A stretch of DNA of 64,000 nucleotides from Acanthosepion lycidas (GCA_963932145.1 CAWVQA010000111.1:21316-85315), one strand, 5' to 3'. Shown: positions 12,280-23,700, counted from the first letter of the stretch. Notes: generated from the letters alone by a model not told the origin. Program-made: numbers and translations.

Positions 12280-14215
12280 GAGGGGTGGAAAACATCAAAA
12301 GTCACGGTCTTTTAGGAATTGAAGAGTGGATACATCGAAGCTGATAAATTCCATGAATTCTAGAAGCGGATACTGGATTATTAAAGTGATACGAGACAAG
12401 AATTCGGTTTAAAGAAAGCAATCAACCAATGTATTTTCAAGCCCGAAAAGTTCATGCTCATATGTTACCCTTGGTTGTTACTAAGCTGAAAATGTGTTGG
12501 AACAAGGAATATTAGAAAAAGTCAGCCAGGATGGTAGCAGTTAGGATTCATCCACTGTGCTGATATGCAAGTACAATGAAGATTTAAGAATTTGTGGCAA
12601 TTATAAGATTGGCGTGAATCACCAAAACTGTTCTGATTCATTGCCACTGCCAAACACTGAAATAACGTACCATGAGTTTGCTGGTATTAAATAATTTGCT
12701 AAAGTTAACTTCAAGTCAGCATATAATCAGATAACAATTGATAGCAAGTTTCAAGAAGTCACCACAATGAACATCTTATTGGATTAAACAGAAGGACGTT
12801 TGGAGTTAAAAATTCAAAACACAAAATCAAAAAAGCCATCGAAAATGTTTTAGAGGTGATTAAAAATATAATTGTATATGAGAACAGTATTGGCATTGGT
12901 GCTTGCAGTAAAGAAGCGCTAAACAGTAAAACGGGGCAAGTTTGAGAAAATTTAATAGGACTGTATGACAATTAATCGTGATAAATGCAAGTTTAATTGG
13001 GAAAATCATACTTAGGATATCAAATATCCAAAGATGGTATGTTGCTGGATGATAAACTCGTAAGATATGAGAGATAGCTGCACCCAGAAATAAGAGTCAG
13101 GATCTTTTTTGGGATTAACCAATTTCTATAACAGATATCTACCGCGATATAGTGACCTTGTGGAACGATTTAACAGAATAAGGAAGAAGAATACCGAATT
13201 TCAATGGACAAAAAGACAGGAGGTTGCTTTCGAGAAATTAAAAAATAAAACACTCGTAAATAAAGCAGTTGTTAAAATTTTGGATTCGGCGAAAAAATTG
13301 ACGTTAACTACTGATGTCAGTGACTGTGCTATAGCCGCAGTGTTGTCACAGGGGGTATCACCTTGTAATGTACTTATCCGGAAAACTAACATTGACGGAG
13401 GCGAATTATTTAAATATTGACAAGGAGGAGGCAATAGCGATTGTGTGGAGCAAAGAAAGAGCTAGAATTTTTTTTTTTTTGCTGGGTAGGACATTTCTAT
13501 TGAAATCTGATCATAAGCCTTTGGAATTTATATTAAACACCAGAAGAGAGTTCCCAAATGTCAAATCTGCAAAGATATTAATATGGACGATTAGGCTGAT
13601 GTCGTTTGACTTTGACATTTTATATATTAAAGGAAATACTATTCCGTATGTGGATGCATTATCTTGGTTAAAGTTTGGGAGTAAAAATATTGAAGTAATC
13701 GGAAATATTGCGGATAGTTTTTTGTACTAGATAGAAACGGATGTATTATCCTTAAAAGGGCTTAGGCTGGGAAATAGACAGGGACCAGTGTTGAATAGAA
13801 TTATGGATAGAAATAAAGAGAAATACATGGAAGAATTGCTCTATGACCGAGAGACCTTTTAAAGAATCAAGACACAACGATAGGAAAAGAAATTATGTGT
13901 AATGAAGGTTATCCTAGTACCTCCACAGTGTCTGAGAAAAGAATTAATTAAAGCCGTGCACAACGATATACATGGAAGTATATTGGTTACGCATATGTGT
14001 TTAACATTGTAAGCATGGTGGCCAGGCTATTCAAGAGGGTGGAAGAACATGGTAAAAAAAAAACCCCAAAGTGTGCAGAAATAAAGAAATTTAGGCAAAC
14101 TAAAATTCACTTCTGGCCAAAGGAAATGGAGCCCTGGACGTGAGTACATGTGGACCATGGCACCATTAAAGCTATGTAGCAGGAGTATTGTTCTCTTGAC
14201 GGTCGTTCAAACAGA
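12280..14215 (+). pseudogene. Degenerate Gypsy-type LTR retrotransposon pol (RT, RNase H, start of integrase)
   Basis: Pieces of a Ty3/Gypsy polyprotein follow in the normal order, in shifting frames with internal stops. Reverse transcriptase: DLRICGNYKIGVNHQNC near 12581 and FAKVNFKSAYNQITID near 12695. The palm YxDD site reads VYENS near 12874, so both catalytic aspartates are lost. The connection domain has GLTNFYNRYLPRYSD at about 13112. RNase H, split by a frameshift near 13380-13420, keeps TTDVSDCAIAAVLSQ, DKEEAIAIVW, SDHKPLEF and VDALSWL, so its acidic positions are still visible. The integrase zinc-finger start is AVHNDIHGS near 13956, followed by the core start VHVDHGTIK near 14147, just after a stop. 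The copy breaks off near 14215. It lacks gag, protease, the rest of integrase and recognisable LTRs. It is dead. Confidence 0.85.
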
Positions 14216-14234
14216 ATGTTCGTAAGTGCCGCTT

Positions 14235-14930
14235 GGCCGCTATTTACATTGTTTTTCCTTCACCGGTTTTCTTACCAGTGATCACTTTATTCATTTCATC
14301 TTTTCGGTGGGCCTCTCTTCCCGACATGCTCTCCCTCCCATGACAACAATGCCTATAAATTGTGTTCATAGGGCAGGTAATCATGTGCCGGTCCTCGCAT
14401 TTGTTGAGTTAATAATCTAGGTGGTTGTGATACCTTTGTACTACGCCGTAGACCCTGATTTGTTGGCAGTTATACGATTGTGGGTTGTCTTCCGTCCACT
14501 TCCATTTTATCCAAGACCCTGTCGTCGCATTCCGGCTCTTCTATTTCCATACTTTCCAGTGCGGTGTATGGTGGTTCGTCATCGATGGCAGCGGTTGTGA
14601 TGTCCGGTAGTCTGGCATATCTACGACGGGTAATATCGCCATTTCTGCTCTCGTCCATTACTTTGAGGGTAATGTACTGATCATATGTGTTTTTTTATTC
14701 CCTAATCCTTAAGGAACGAATTGTATTCTTGGGAGTCAAATTGCGTTCCTCCATCCGACGATATCTCCTCCGGTGCACCGTACATAAAGAACCAACTTCG
14801 TAAGGACTCGCATATTGTTTTAGCTTTCCCCGATGTTAATGAGGTCTACCTCCAGTGAGAAAAAACAGCACCATGACGCAATCCACTCAGCCAGAAATAT
14901 GTATTGCTTCAGTACGAACATTTCATAGTG
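14235..14930 (-). pseudogene. Gypsy integrase fragment, minus strand
   Basis: The minus strand encodes a Ty3/Gypsy integrase core. GAPEEISSDGGTQF (14739-14780) carries the second aspartate of the D,D-35-E triad. About 20 codons later comes HYPQSNGR (14652-14675). A 2-base shift follows and then the AEMA that should hold the catalytic glutamate. A stop also interrupts the core. Upstream (higher coordinates, to about 14930) the match fades before the first aspartate. Downstream, short stretches such as IRVYGVVQRYHNH resemble the C-terminal part of such integrases, weakly. It lies tail-to-tail with the plus-strand Gypsy remnant, and no sequence is shared between the two, so they are separate insertions or one rearranged element. 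Confidence 0.75.
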
Positions 14931-15304
14931 TTTAGATGTCAATCTGAAGACAGTGCAGAGGGTTCCGAAAGAGTTGGATGAATCTAATGGTGATTACAAA
15001 GGCCCAGCAGCTCAGAAAATTCACTCTGATTGTTCTGATAAGAAAAGAACATCGGACTCGACACGGAGGCCTACTTTAAGAAGTAGTGCTGCCCTGAATC
15101 AAGATGGTGTCTGCTGGGAGGTCAAAAGAGCTGTTATTCCTTTGACGCCACGATTAATGAATACGCTTTCTACTCACCCAGTAACGTTTATTTATAAGAA
15201 TATAAAAGTATATGATCCAAGTACAATTTGATATTTATCATTTACTATTTTATGAAAAAATATATTTAAAACAAAATATTTTTATTAAAAAATTTACAAA
15301 GATA

Positions 15305-15305
<1 letters not shown>
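14931..15305. other. Transposon-flanking sequence with a 92-codon ORF of unknown origin
   Basis: A plus-strand frame at 14953-15231 encodes a hydrophilic 92-residue peptide beginning MQRVPKELDESNGD. I recognise no domain. It sits directly beyond the minus-strand Gypsy integrase, so it may be antisense to more of that element. The end (15190-15300) is A/T-rich and runs into a TA microsatellite. Confidence 0.3.

Positions 15306-15352
<47 letters not shown>
15306..15352. repeat. (TA)n microsatellite
   Basis: About 23 uninterrupted AT/TA dinucleotides. Confidence 0.95.
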
Positions 15353-15354
<2 letters not shown>

Positions 15355-15355
<1 letters not shown>

Positions 15356-16035
15356 GCTCAAGCCCTTTTTTACATGGGGTTTTCTGAACCAATAGGCTCG
15401 GGTAAAAATTACTCATAGACCCCGTATACACAGGCTTGGGTTGCTCTCTATCTCTTCGGCGTAGGTTCTATTCTGCCCCAAGATAGAGAGTCCGACAAAC
15501 CTTTTGAGAAAACCCGTCCTGTGTGAATTTACGTTTGACTCACCACTGAATCAAAATGTGACACAAGGTCAGTTTGTTTTAACGTGGGGACTCGTGTGTC
15601 AACACTCGGGTCACTAGATAAAACTGGTCTGAGCTAGATATAGTCGGTTATCCCACCACTACAGAACAGATTTTACGGAACAAGTCCGAGGATTCTGTCC
15701 AGGCAGTGGGGAGAGGACAGTCACCAGCACGGAATAGATACTACGACAGCAGCATCTCCTCCAACGGGAAAACCCATCCTCTGATCGATTCGACTGCTTC
15801 AGCATTTATCCGAGACTTCCCCACGAGGTGGGATGTGGAACAAAGTCGGTTTTTAACATGGGACTCTCCGAGAGGGTATGTTTGGGCAAAAATTACTCGT
15901 AGACCCTGCATACTCGGGGTCGGGAAGTTGTCTACCTCCCCAGACGATACTCTGTCGTTTGGCATAGTCTCGTCTGGGTTTCTCTCGCTCGGAGGCAGAG
16001 AGGTCGACAAGAGAGATACTGCTGGCCATGTGGAC
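15355..16035 (+). repeat. Unclassified GC-richer repeat with an internal direct duplication
   Basis: About 680 bp with clearly higher GC than its surroundings. Two related segments sit about 484 bp apart: 15372-15500 and 15856-15985. Both contain ACATGGG, then GTAAAAATTACTCATAGACC or GCAAAAATTACTCGTAGACC. Overlapping short ORFs on both strands reflect base composition. The structure could be part of an LTR or of the upstream region of the neighbouring Penelope-like copy. I cannot assign a family. Confidence 0.55.
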
Positions 16036-16039
16036 TAAA

Positions 16040-16830
16040 AATGCATTGCTATAATTTACAATGGAGAGAGAAATCAACAAAAAAGACTAGCATTGATGGA
16101 TGTACTAATATCTTTATCAGAACCTGGGTTCAAGATATCCCTTTATCGCAAGCCAACATTCACCGAACTATACCTCAACTTCGACTCCTAACAAAGTAAC
16201 CTACAATATCGAGTAAAAGTCATGTGGCGATCCAGAGACATATGAACAAGAAATGGTCAGTATAAACAGTAGCCTAAAGCGTAATAACTACCCTGGATAT
16301 ATGACAAAATCCCTCATAAACTGGGAAAGAAGTATACAAAATGATAACAACACTCAGAAAACAATCTCGGTCTTCCCGCCCTATGTGAACGGTTTATTGG
16401 GAAAGGTATAAAGGATCTGTGGTCTGTATATCATTAGAGCACCCTTCCGTGTAAACACCTCTTCCGTGTAAGACCACCTATAAAGGAGAACAAGATTAAG
16501 GACTGTGCGCAACATCATCCCGTGGAATTGTGGCAAGAAATGTGAAGGACAAACAGGCCGTCGCCTGAAGATAAGACTACAGGAACACCGTCAGGACGTA
16601 ACACGAGGGAAAATAGGAAGATCAGGCAAGGCTGATCATATATGAAGGGAAAAGGAAGATCACTGCCTCTGTGGGATCAGGTTGATATAATAGAGAACAT
16701 TAGTGAAAATACAAAAAACTTAAGGAATCAGCGCCAGACTACAAAAATCTCGGCCAAGCATAAACATGAATGAAATATGGGAACCAGTAATACAGAGAGC
16801 TGGTGAAAAACAACAATAACAAAATTGTAT
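16040..16830 (+). pseudogene. Penelope-like retroelement fragment (RT C-terminus plus GIY-YIG endonuclease), plus strand
   Basis: The frames read like the C-terminal half of a Penelope-like element. SLYRKPTFTELYLNFDS (16138-16188) is the characteristic block after the RT palm. Downstream, near 16530-16620, comes a GIY-YIG type module with CGKKCEGQTGRR and, a frame away, LQEHRQDVTRGKIGRSGKAD. Penelope-like elements pair an RT with this endonuclease. The Y-x-G of the second motif reads CEG, so a key tyrosine is gone. Several stops and frameshifts are present, and the N-terminal half of RT, including the catalytic palm motif, is missing. The fragment runs into the (TA)n tract at 16843. It is a close relative of the minus-strand copy at 17732-18478. 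Confidence 0.75.
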
Positions 16831-16841
16831 ATGCGCTCTGG

Positions 16842-16842
<1 letters not shown>

Positions 16843-16872
<30 letters not shown>
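16843..16872. repeat. (TA)n microsatellite left of the palindromic MITE
   Basis: About 15 TA units directly abutting the palindrome at 16871. Confidence 0.9.
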
Positions 16873-16874
<2 letters not shown>

Positions 16875-16946
16875 TTGGTGCAAAAATAATTTCGTTTTCT
16901 CACATAGTAACATGTTAGAAAACGAAATTATTTTTGCACCAACCTA
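16871..16946. mobile_element. Mariner-type palindromic MITE, 76 bp, perfect 30-bp arms
   Basis: Arms 16871-16900 and 16917-16946 are exact reverse complements, separated by a 16-base loop. The terminus TAGGTTGGTGCAAAAATAAT closely resembles the terminal repeat of mariner-derived MITEs of the MADE1/Hsmar1 (cecropia) type, which begin TTAGGTTGGTGCAAAAGTAATT. The element sits between TA runs, as expected for a transposon that targets TA dinucleotides. No transposase is encoded, and it would need one supplied in trans. Perfect arms suggest recent arrival or gene-conversion-like maintenance. The RNA or single strand would fold into a strong hairpin. Confidence 0.88.

Positions 16947-16948
<2 letters not shown>

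Positions 16949-17010
<62 letters not shown>
16949..17010. repeat. (AT)n(GT)n compound microsatellite
   Basis: About 21 AT units to 16990, followed by 10 GT units, directly right of the MITE. Confidence 0.95.
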
Positions 17011-17129
17011 ATGTATTTACTGTACAATTACGTTTATAAGTCCCCAAAATTAATTCACTGAAGTCTCTAAGGACACCTGTGTGTGGATAAAAGTGTTGCT
17101 TAAGGGATCCAAAAGAGGAAAAATAAATA

Positions 17130-17325
17130 AATAAATAAAAACAAAGTTGGAGGCTTGCGAATTAATATCCAAACTCATGACACGTGGAATTAGAACAATA
17201 TACCCCCATGGATTAAATAAATGGTTTGGCTCGAAATTCTAGCGTATATCACCTGAAGAAGGCCTGAGCGTACAACGTCCGAAACCTCGTGAATATAGCA
17301 ATAAAGATCAGGACAACAGCCCGAA
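17130..17325 (+). repeat. Possible 3' tail of the Penelope-like element
   Basis: Contains CCTGAAGAAGGCCTGAGCG followed by CGTCCGAAACCTCGTG (17252-17290). A GAAGGC...CGAAAC arrangement of this kind is common downstream of the coding part in several invertebrate retroelements. It lies on the same strand and downstream of the Penelope-like fragment at 16040-16830, separated by the MITE and microsatellites. Assignment rests on position and this motif only. Confidence 0.35.
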
Positions 17326-17326
17326 C

Positions 17327-17390
17327 AATATAATATATATATATGTATGTATGTGTCTGTACACACACATATATATATATATATATATAT
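17327..17390. repeat. (TA)n/(CA)n-rich microsatellite
   Basis: Imperfect TA, TG and CA repeats ending in about ten AT units. A shorter TA run recurs at 17536-17560. Confidence 0.9.
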
Positions 17391-17619
17391 TGAATACGGC
17401 CAACAAGAAAGATTCTTTCATTCTTTTCTATCTGATAAAAATAAGGAAACCAAAAATGTATCTGGTAAGTTGTGAATTATTAAAAAATAAATTGGTACGG
17501 TGGTAATTTGCAGTTTAAGATCATTCTTGATTGTTATATATATATATATTTATATATATTTCTTTATTCTATTTATCTGGCCTTTCCTTATTTTGTTAAC
17601 AAGTTTTGTTCCGCTAGAG

Positions 17620-17731
17620 CAGTGGTTCCCAAACTTTTTTTTTTGGGGGGGGGCGCATTTTCGCTATGAAAACTCACTTGTGCCTCAACAAATGTTGTGA
17701 TAAAAAGTACATTTAAAAGTAAAACAACAAG
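17620..17731 (+). mobile_element. hAT-type terminal fragment
   Basis: CAGTGGTTCCCAAACTTTTT begins at 17620 and matches the end consensus of hAT (Charlie-like) elements, CAGNGGTTCTCAAAC. The eight bases before it, CGCTAGAG, resemble the TCTAGA-centred target sites of that group. A poly-T/poly-G run and GCTATGAAAACTCACTTGTG follow, as in non-autonomous hAT ends. I cannot find the opposite terminus. The sequence passes into the minus-strand Penelope-like fragment near 17732. No transposase is present. Confidence 0.65.
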
Positions 17732-18478
17732 GGGCGGTGATCTCACTTTTCCCTTCATATGTGGTCAGCTCCGCCTGATTTTTCTATTTTCCCTCGTGTT
17801 ATGGTTTTACGATGTTCTTGCAGTCTTAAGGGAGCAGTCCGTTTTTCCTTTCTTACCAAAACTGCAGGGGATGTTGAACACATAGTCCTCAATCAAGTTC
17901 TCCTCTATTTCTTAATCGAAAGAGGTGTCTGCGAAGTTTTCATTAACTTTTGAAGGTGTCCAGATGTTATATAGATCACAGATCTCTTGTATTTTTTCCG
18001 ATAATCACTTCATATAAGTTGACCGAAGCTGTTTTCTGAATATTGTTATCCTCTTGTACCCTTCTATCCCAGTTTGTAGGAGCTGCTGTCATGTACCTAG
18101 ATTAGTTGTTACGTTGTAGAGTACTGCTTATACTGACCATTTCTTGGTCATATGTCTCTGAATCACCACTTATGACTTTTGCTCGATGTTGTAAGCAGCG
18201 GACAACTCCTTTCTTTACACTGTATGCCTGTTAGGAGTTGAAGTTGAGGTATAGGTCAGGGAATGTTGGCTTGCGGTATAGGGATGTCTTGAAGCTATAC
18301 TGTGTTCGAGATATTAGTGCAGTTTGCGAGTTTGATGTCGTTTTCTCTGTCCAACTGGGAACTGTTTCGATGATCTTATTGAGTTCACTTGGTTCAGGAG
18401 AAATTGGACTTCTTCCTGGGTTGACCAGAGTATGAAGGGGTCATCTACGTAAAGTAAATGTAAGAATTTTGGCTTCTA
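17732..18478 (-). pseudogene. Penelope-like retroelement fragment with RT palm motif, minus strand
   Basis: Read on the minus strand, KPKFLHLLYVDDPFILW (about 18425-18475) contains the RT catalytic YVDD, intact. EEVQFLLNQVNSI follows in the same frame. Further on is SLYRKPTFPDLYLNFNS (18234-18284), the same block as in the plus-strand copy at 16138. Stops and frameshifts then break the frame, and the GIY-YIG region near 17830-17770 is badly decayed (IPCSFGKKGKTD). Nucleotide words shared with the plus-strand copy, such as CAAGAAATGGTCAGTATAA and ACACGAGGGAAAATAG, show that the two belong to one family. It covers the end of RT onward and lacks the N-terminal RT. It cannot be active. Confidence 0.8.
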
Positions 18479-18479
18479 A

Positions 18480-20655
18480 GAATAAAAGCTCCTTTTTTAG
18501 AAGCGGGTATAAATAATTTAGAAATATTATTTTTGTTATAAATTTCTATATTTTAGGACTGATATCATTAGTTAACGAACTTATTTCATATTTCTTCAAA
18601 ACAATTGTTCTCGTCTGGCATTACTACACTACAACAGTAAAGTCAAACGGAACCGAAAAAGTTCTACAGAATTATCTAAATAAATCAAAATAATGTACTT
18701 AATTAGATTCTGTGAAAACTGCCTGTACCGAATTATTTATTTTAAACAGATGAAAAACAGCAAATTTTAAAAATAAAATTATTTGTTGTAGTAAATAACA
18801 ATTCGGAGTAAATAACAAACATTAGTTAATTAGTTTTTTTTTACATGGTAACTCCGATGTATTAATGTCTAAAAGTTTGAAATTCAAATGGACTTTTCAT
18901 AATGGTAAAAGGAAATTTAGAAAATTGATGTCTTGCTGAACATGTTGTTTATTTTGAAATATTATAGAATGTGATGTTGAAGAGAAAAATAATAAAATGT
19001 ACTGCCTAGCGCAAGGATTGAACTTACAGCATTCAGTTAACGAGCTAGCGATGTCAGCTCTTACTGACTTAGTGCAAATGTCACCCCTGTTGACTGAAAT
19101 ATGATCATCCATAGAAGCTGTATAAAAGACAAGACTTTTCCTCTCTCATTAAACTTTTTGAGTTGCCGGGGGAATTTTTGTCACTCGTCATAAGCCCCCC
19201 CCTCTCTCTCTCTCCCCCCACTAAAAAAACAAAAACAAAAAAAAAACCCCGAAAAAATCAAACCAGAAACAAACCTCAACTGGTGTTTTTATTTGCCGAG
19301 AAAAGAGAAGACGAAGAAATCAAAACAAGTAAAAGAGAGATCAGAAAAAAGACTTAATTTCAACTATGAAAGGTAACCGAACTTCTTTTCCTTTCTTTAA
19401 ATTTTGAATATTACTGTTTAAAATTGAAACTTTAAATACACTTCATAGACATTTGATCATCTAGTTCCTCTTGTTATTAACAGCGTTGAATTTATTCGTC
19501 GCTGTTAAAAATTGTTTGCCATGAAGTCCTAAAATTAGAGAAATTATATAACCACAAAGTAGGGTTTTTGACAAAGAGGGTTTTTCCAAAGAAATCAATT
19601 TATTCAAATTTCCCCATGTATAATACGCATAGGTTGATTTTAGTTACGAAATGACTATTCACCACAAACAGACGTCAATTTGACAGAAACATTCGGCGAT
19701 TGCGACCGCATAAGGATGTTAAATACAATACTTATAAATGTAAAATAAAATAAGAATTATTATAAAACTAAATTAGAATATTATTCTATGTTTAAAACCA
19801 TTTTGTTAATAAGAGTAGGAAACACTGGCCGTAATGAAATTGGGGAGGTACAGTTTATGGGGTTTGATTACCAAACAAGGGGTGCATATTCTACGTGTGT
19901 AGAAGCATTTTTCCCACATTTTCAGCCAAAATTTTAGGGGTGCGTATTATGGAAGAAGTCGTATTATACTATGTACCTCCACGAAATCGCTAAAAAAAAG
20001 AGCATAGCTTGATGAAAAAGACGCCAATCTTGCCGAAAACAAAATTTTATTGTCTAAATGCTTATGTTATTAAGAGGAAAGACCAAAGTTTTTTTTTATT
20101 TTTAAAAATTTTTCCTTTTTAGAACATACTAAATTTTGATTAAAAAACCTTGTTTCTGTTTGTATCAGCGGAACTAGTAAATAACAGACAATTTTTAGCG
20201 TTTTTTTGGTATGACACACATTAATTTGAAAAATCGTGCAAAAATAGAAATAATTGTCGGATGTTAATGAAACTTTCAGGAACTATTCACAGATGATCGA
20301 AATTATTATAAATGTTGTTTTTATTAAGGTCATGGTAGAAATATTTTTTTAAAATATTTATTAAACTAATTTTATGAAAACGCTAGAAATTCGATCGCAT
20401 CAGGTTTAGTGATTACAAAAATTAAAAGCACAGGGCTTTGAGGAATGCAAAGCATGTCTTTTTTTGTTTTTAATTGGAGCCAACGTACCTGAAAATCATC
20501 TCTGAATTGTAACATACAAATCTCTATAAAACAAAGATATTATTTAATTTCAAATACTTTTATTTGCTTTTAGTTGTTTTTATGAATATGGACAATATTT
20601 CCTGAAAGCAAAAATTTTTTTCGATGAAAAATGAATTTTTAATACAATTATTTAT
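18480..20655. other. AT-rich sequence with one SINE-like spot and a CT-rich tract
   Basis: Mostly AT-rich single-copy DNA without coding signals. A C/CT-rich tract lies at about 19194-19220, followed by A-rich runs that create a lysine-rich 64-codon frame (19163-19357), which I do not regard as a gene. The SINE-like spot is listed separately. Confidence 0.5.
18985..19115 (-). repeat. Possible tRNA-derived SINE fragment
   Basis: On the minus strand TAGCTCGTTAACTG is followed about 15 bases later by AAGTTCAATCCTTGCGC, resembling the A and B boxes of a tRNA-derived SINE head. The spacing is shorter than in a real tRNA gene, and no acceptor stem forms. The ORF covering it on the same strand (18897-19112) is therefore probably incidental. 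Confidence 0.35.
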
Positions 20656-20659
20656 TTCT

Positions 20660-20757
20660 TTAATTATAATAGATTTTACATTTAAATATTATAAAATTAG
20701 TTAAAAGTTATTAGTTATAATAGATTTACATTAAAATATTATAAAATTAGTTAAAAG
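20660..20757. repeat. Tandem duplication, ~51-bp period
   Basis: Two adjacent copies of an AT-rich unit containing TATAATAGATTT and ATATTATAAAATTAGTTAAAAG, offset by about 51 bp with a few differences. Confidence 0.85.
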
Positions 20758-20759
20758 CC

Positions 20760-23700
20760 CCATCGGTTTTCCTAAGTGTCCTTATGAGATAGATCTTTTT
20801 TAGCGCGTTGTAAATTGTATCATTTTGACTAATCAGAAGATCCACAGTAATTAAGAAATGTAATTATGTGCTTATAACCGGGCTGTAATTATAAAGTGCG
20901 GAAGACCAACCAGAATATAATTAAGTTGCGTTATTTGAGTTAAGCATTGTTCTCCGCTGTTAAGGCCTTTACTTTTGCGGAACACGTGTGGAGAAGTTAA
21001 TTTGATTTTACAATTTCAACTGAAAAGGGTACCTACAAGTATCAGTATCATCTTATGAATTTTATATTAATCTCAGTTATGACATTTTTCCATAAATGAA
21101 ATATCAAAATTAATAAAATGAATGCAAATACAAATAACAGTAAAATGTAATAAATGTACATAAAATTGTAGTATTTTATGTACAGTTCTGATAAAATTTC
21201 ATAAGAAAGGTACCTATAAATGAATTAGATACATTTCTTAGGAAATATGAAATTTAATGTCACTCTTAAGTCTTATTTTAATTTCTTTATAATATATTTT
21301 CCATAAAGCATCATAAACGTAAAGATGAAAGCTAAGTACAAAAAAATTAGACCGCTGAAAGTTTTCGTTAAAAATAACGAGGTAAATAATTTGTTCGCTT
21401 AAATGTAAATTATTTCACTTTTCTCCTTCCGTAGAACAAATTAGCCTCATGGAATTCGTAAATGTGTCATTCATCACCTGTCAAGAGACGCGAAAGTTTG
21501 ACCTGCTTTGTTTTATTTTCAAATTACATCTTCTTGCCACAAAAGCTAAGTTAAGTTTGGTTGAAAATATTTTAAATAAACATTATAATGTCTGATTTTC
21601 TTAAAATAAGTTTTGAAAAAATGATAATTGATATTTAAAAGAATTTCAAAGTGAGATTTCTAGTTTTTTTTTAAATGGAAAAAATGGTCAATTTTGCTGT
21701 CTCAAAAAAAAAAAAGGTACTTATATTATACGTGGGGAATTACGTTAGTTTGCAAAATTGAATGAAACATAGTTTGTAAATCTTGACAAAAAATGTTAGT
21801 GATAACACCCTTCAACCCTTCAGTAATCCTCTACTTCGAATGGCTCTTAAACCGTCTATAAAAAATCCTTTACAAGTCATAAATGAAGCAAATATTTTAA
21901 ATTTCTTCAGAAGCTATTAAAGTAACTTTGCTAGCACAATTCTTTGTAAACATCTGATGATATTTTCTGGTAGAAACAAAGATCCATTATTGCTATTGAT
22001 TTGTGATATTAACATCTATGGAATATGAAAAACAACATTTGGGGAAAAACATTACTTTTAGAGTCTCAGTGGTTGATAGTTGTTTTCTGCACTGTCTACA
22101 GCCCATCTAACCAAGTGGCTCCTTTTCATTTGAAATTTTTCATAAATTTGAAATCAGTAGATGCCGTTTATGTTTCAAACTTTCAGTTCAAGCATTATGT
22201 TTAGGAATGTTATCTTTTATTAATTTTTGATAGATATCTGATGTTACTTTTCACCACAGCAGTAAACAATACGGATTGGAAATAAGGAATAGACTCCAGG
22301 TGAGATATTACTTTCAACCTTTTTACTTGAGGAAATCTATGTTCAGCTGCTGCTCTACAGATTAAGCTGCTGGGACTTTTGTGATTGGCAAAAGACCCAG
22401 TTTAACCATTAAACTTTTACATTTTCCCCTTGGATGTTTGATGCCATACTTGCGATTATTTTTAGCACTATTATTATTAGTATTAATAGTGGTGGTGGTA
22501 ATACTGATTTATTCTTTATTAGATAAAATATTGTCAACCAATATTAATTTTTGATTAGTATTGTTGAGAAAATGCTCCCAATCCCCAAAACGAATGGAGA
22601 CTAGTCAGGTTGAGCAGAGAATGGGGGAGCAATAGCACTTATCTCAAGTTGCAAAATATATTGCCACTTCTCTGTGATGTATAAATATGGAAGGTAAATT
22701 TAGCAATAAAAAAAGATTTTTCCCTTCTTTTTATGCAACTTCAGGGATCACATAGTAAACCTGTCATGTGACCACTGTAACTCTAAAGGGTTAGTACAGA
22801 AAATAACAAGCTTTTGTTTAGTAAGCATTTGAACAACTCAAGGTAAATACTCTTCTCCTTTCCTGTCTGACCAACAGTTAATTTCTCCACAGTATTTCTG
22901 TCAGCTTTTTTCTCTCTTAGTATTTGTAGTAATATTATCTGGAATTTTTATAAGATGAAGCATCGACAGTCATTAGTCAATTTTGACTTACTTAATTTCT
23001 ATTGTTTTTCATCAAGTAGTATTAGTTTTAAAAGCATTGAAAATTATAGTTTTCATCTTTTTGTTTCATCTTAATTTGACTTGCTTTTCAAAACAAGTAT
23101 TTTGAATGTTAGTCTCTGATTAGAATTAAACAAAATGGATTGGAAATTAATTGTTGACAATGCTTCATTTGATAAAAAAGCAAATTCTCTTCCAGTTATA
23201 TTCCTCAATATACTCTTGCAAAGAATATTGATTTGTGCTACAATAATTGCATAAAACATTCAGTTGGCATTTGTTTTTGCTGTTGAATGAAAAGAAAACT
23301 CAATCATAAACCATGTGGTATTTAATGGAGCTTAAAAAACCAGGGTAGATGTACACTGATATTTCTGAAGAAATGTTAGCTGCCTTCATTGGTATTTATG
23401 AAATGGCTTAATCTTCCATAAATAATTTAAAGAAAGAACTGAATTTATTTGAATTATTGTTAACATTATTTTTTTTAACTAATTGTTCACCTAAAACAAG
23501 GCTCAAGAGCTACTCAAGGTAGAGGGTTACTGTTTGAAGTTGAGGCATGGAAGAAGAATAGGTAAAAATGGTTAACTCCCTGTATAGCTGTACTTTATAC
23601 ATAAGGTCACAAACAATATATTTTCATAAAAAAAAAAAATATGAAAGATACATATTTATAGTAAAATTAATAAAAATTTATCCTCCGGGTCATATAGCAA

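Noticed and set aside
17252-17290. Hammerhead ribozyme, suggested by CTGAAGA ... CGAAAC near the Penelope-like tail
   Set aside because: Penelope-like elements do carry hammerheads, and CTGANGA and GAAA are present, but stem II has an A-C mismatch and a G-U pair and I cannot pair stems I and III with the flanks. A structure search with a hammerhead covariance model would settle it.
19163-19357. 64-codon lysine-rich ORF
   Set aside because: Produced by C/CT-rich and A-rich simple sequence. No recognisable protein feature.
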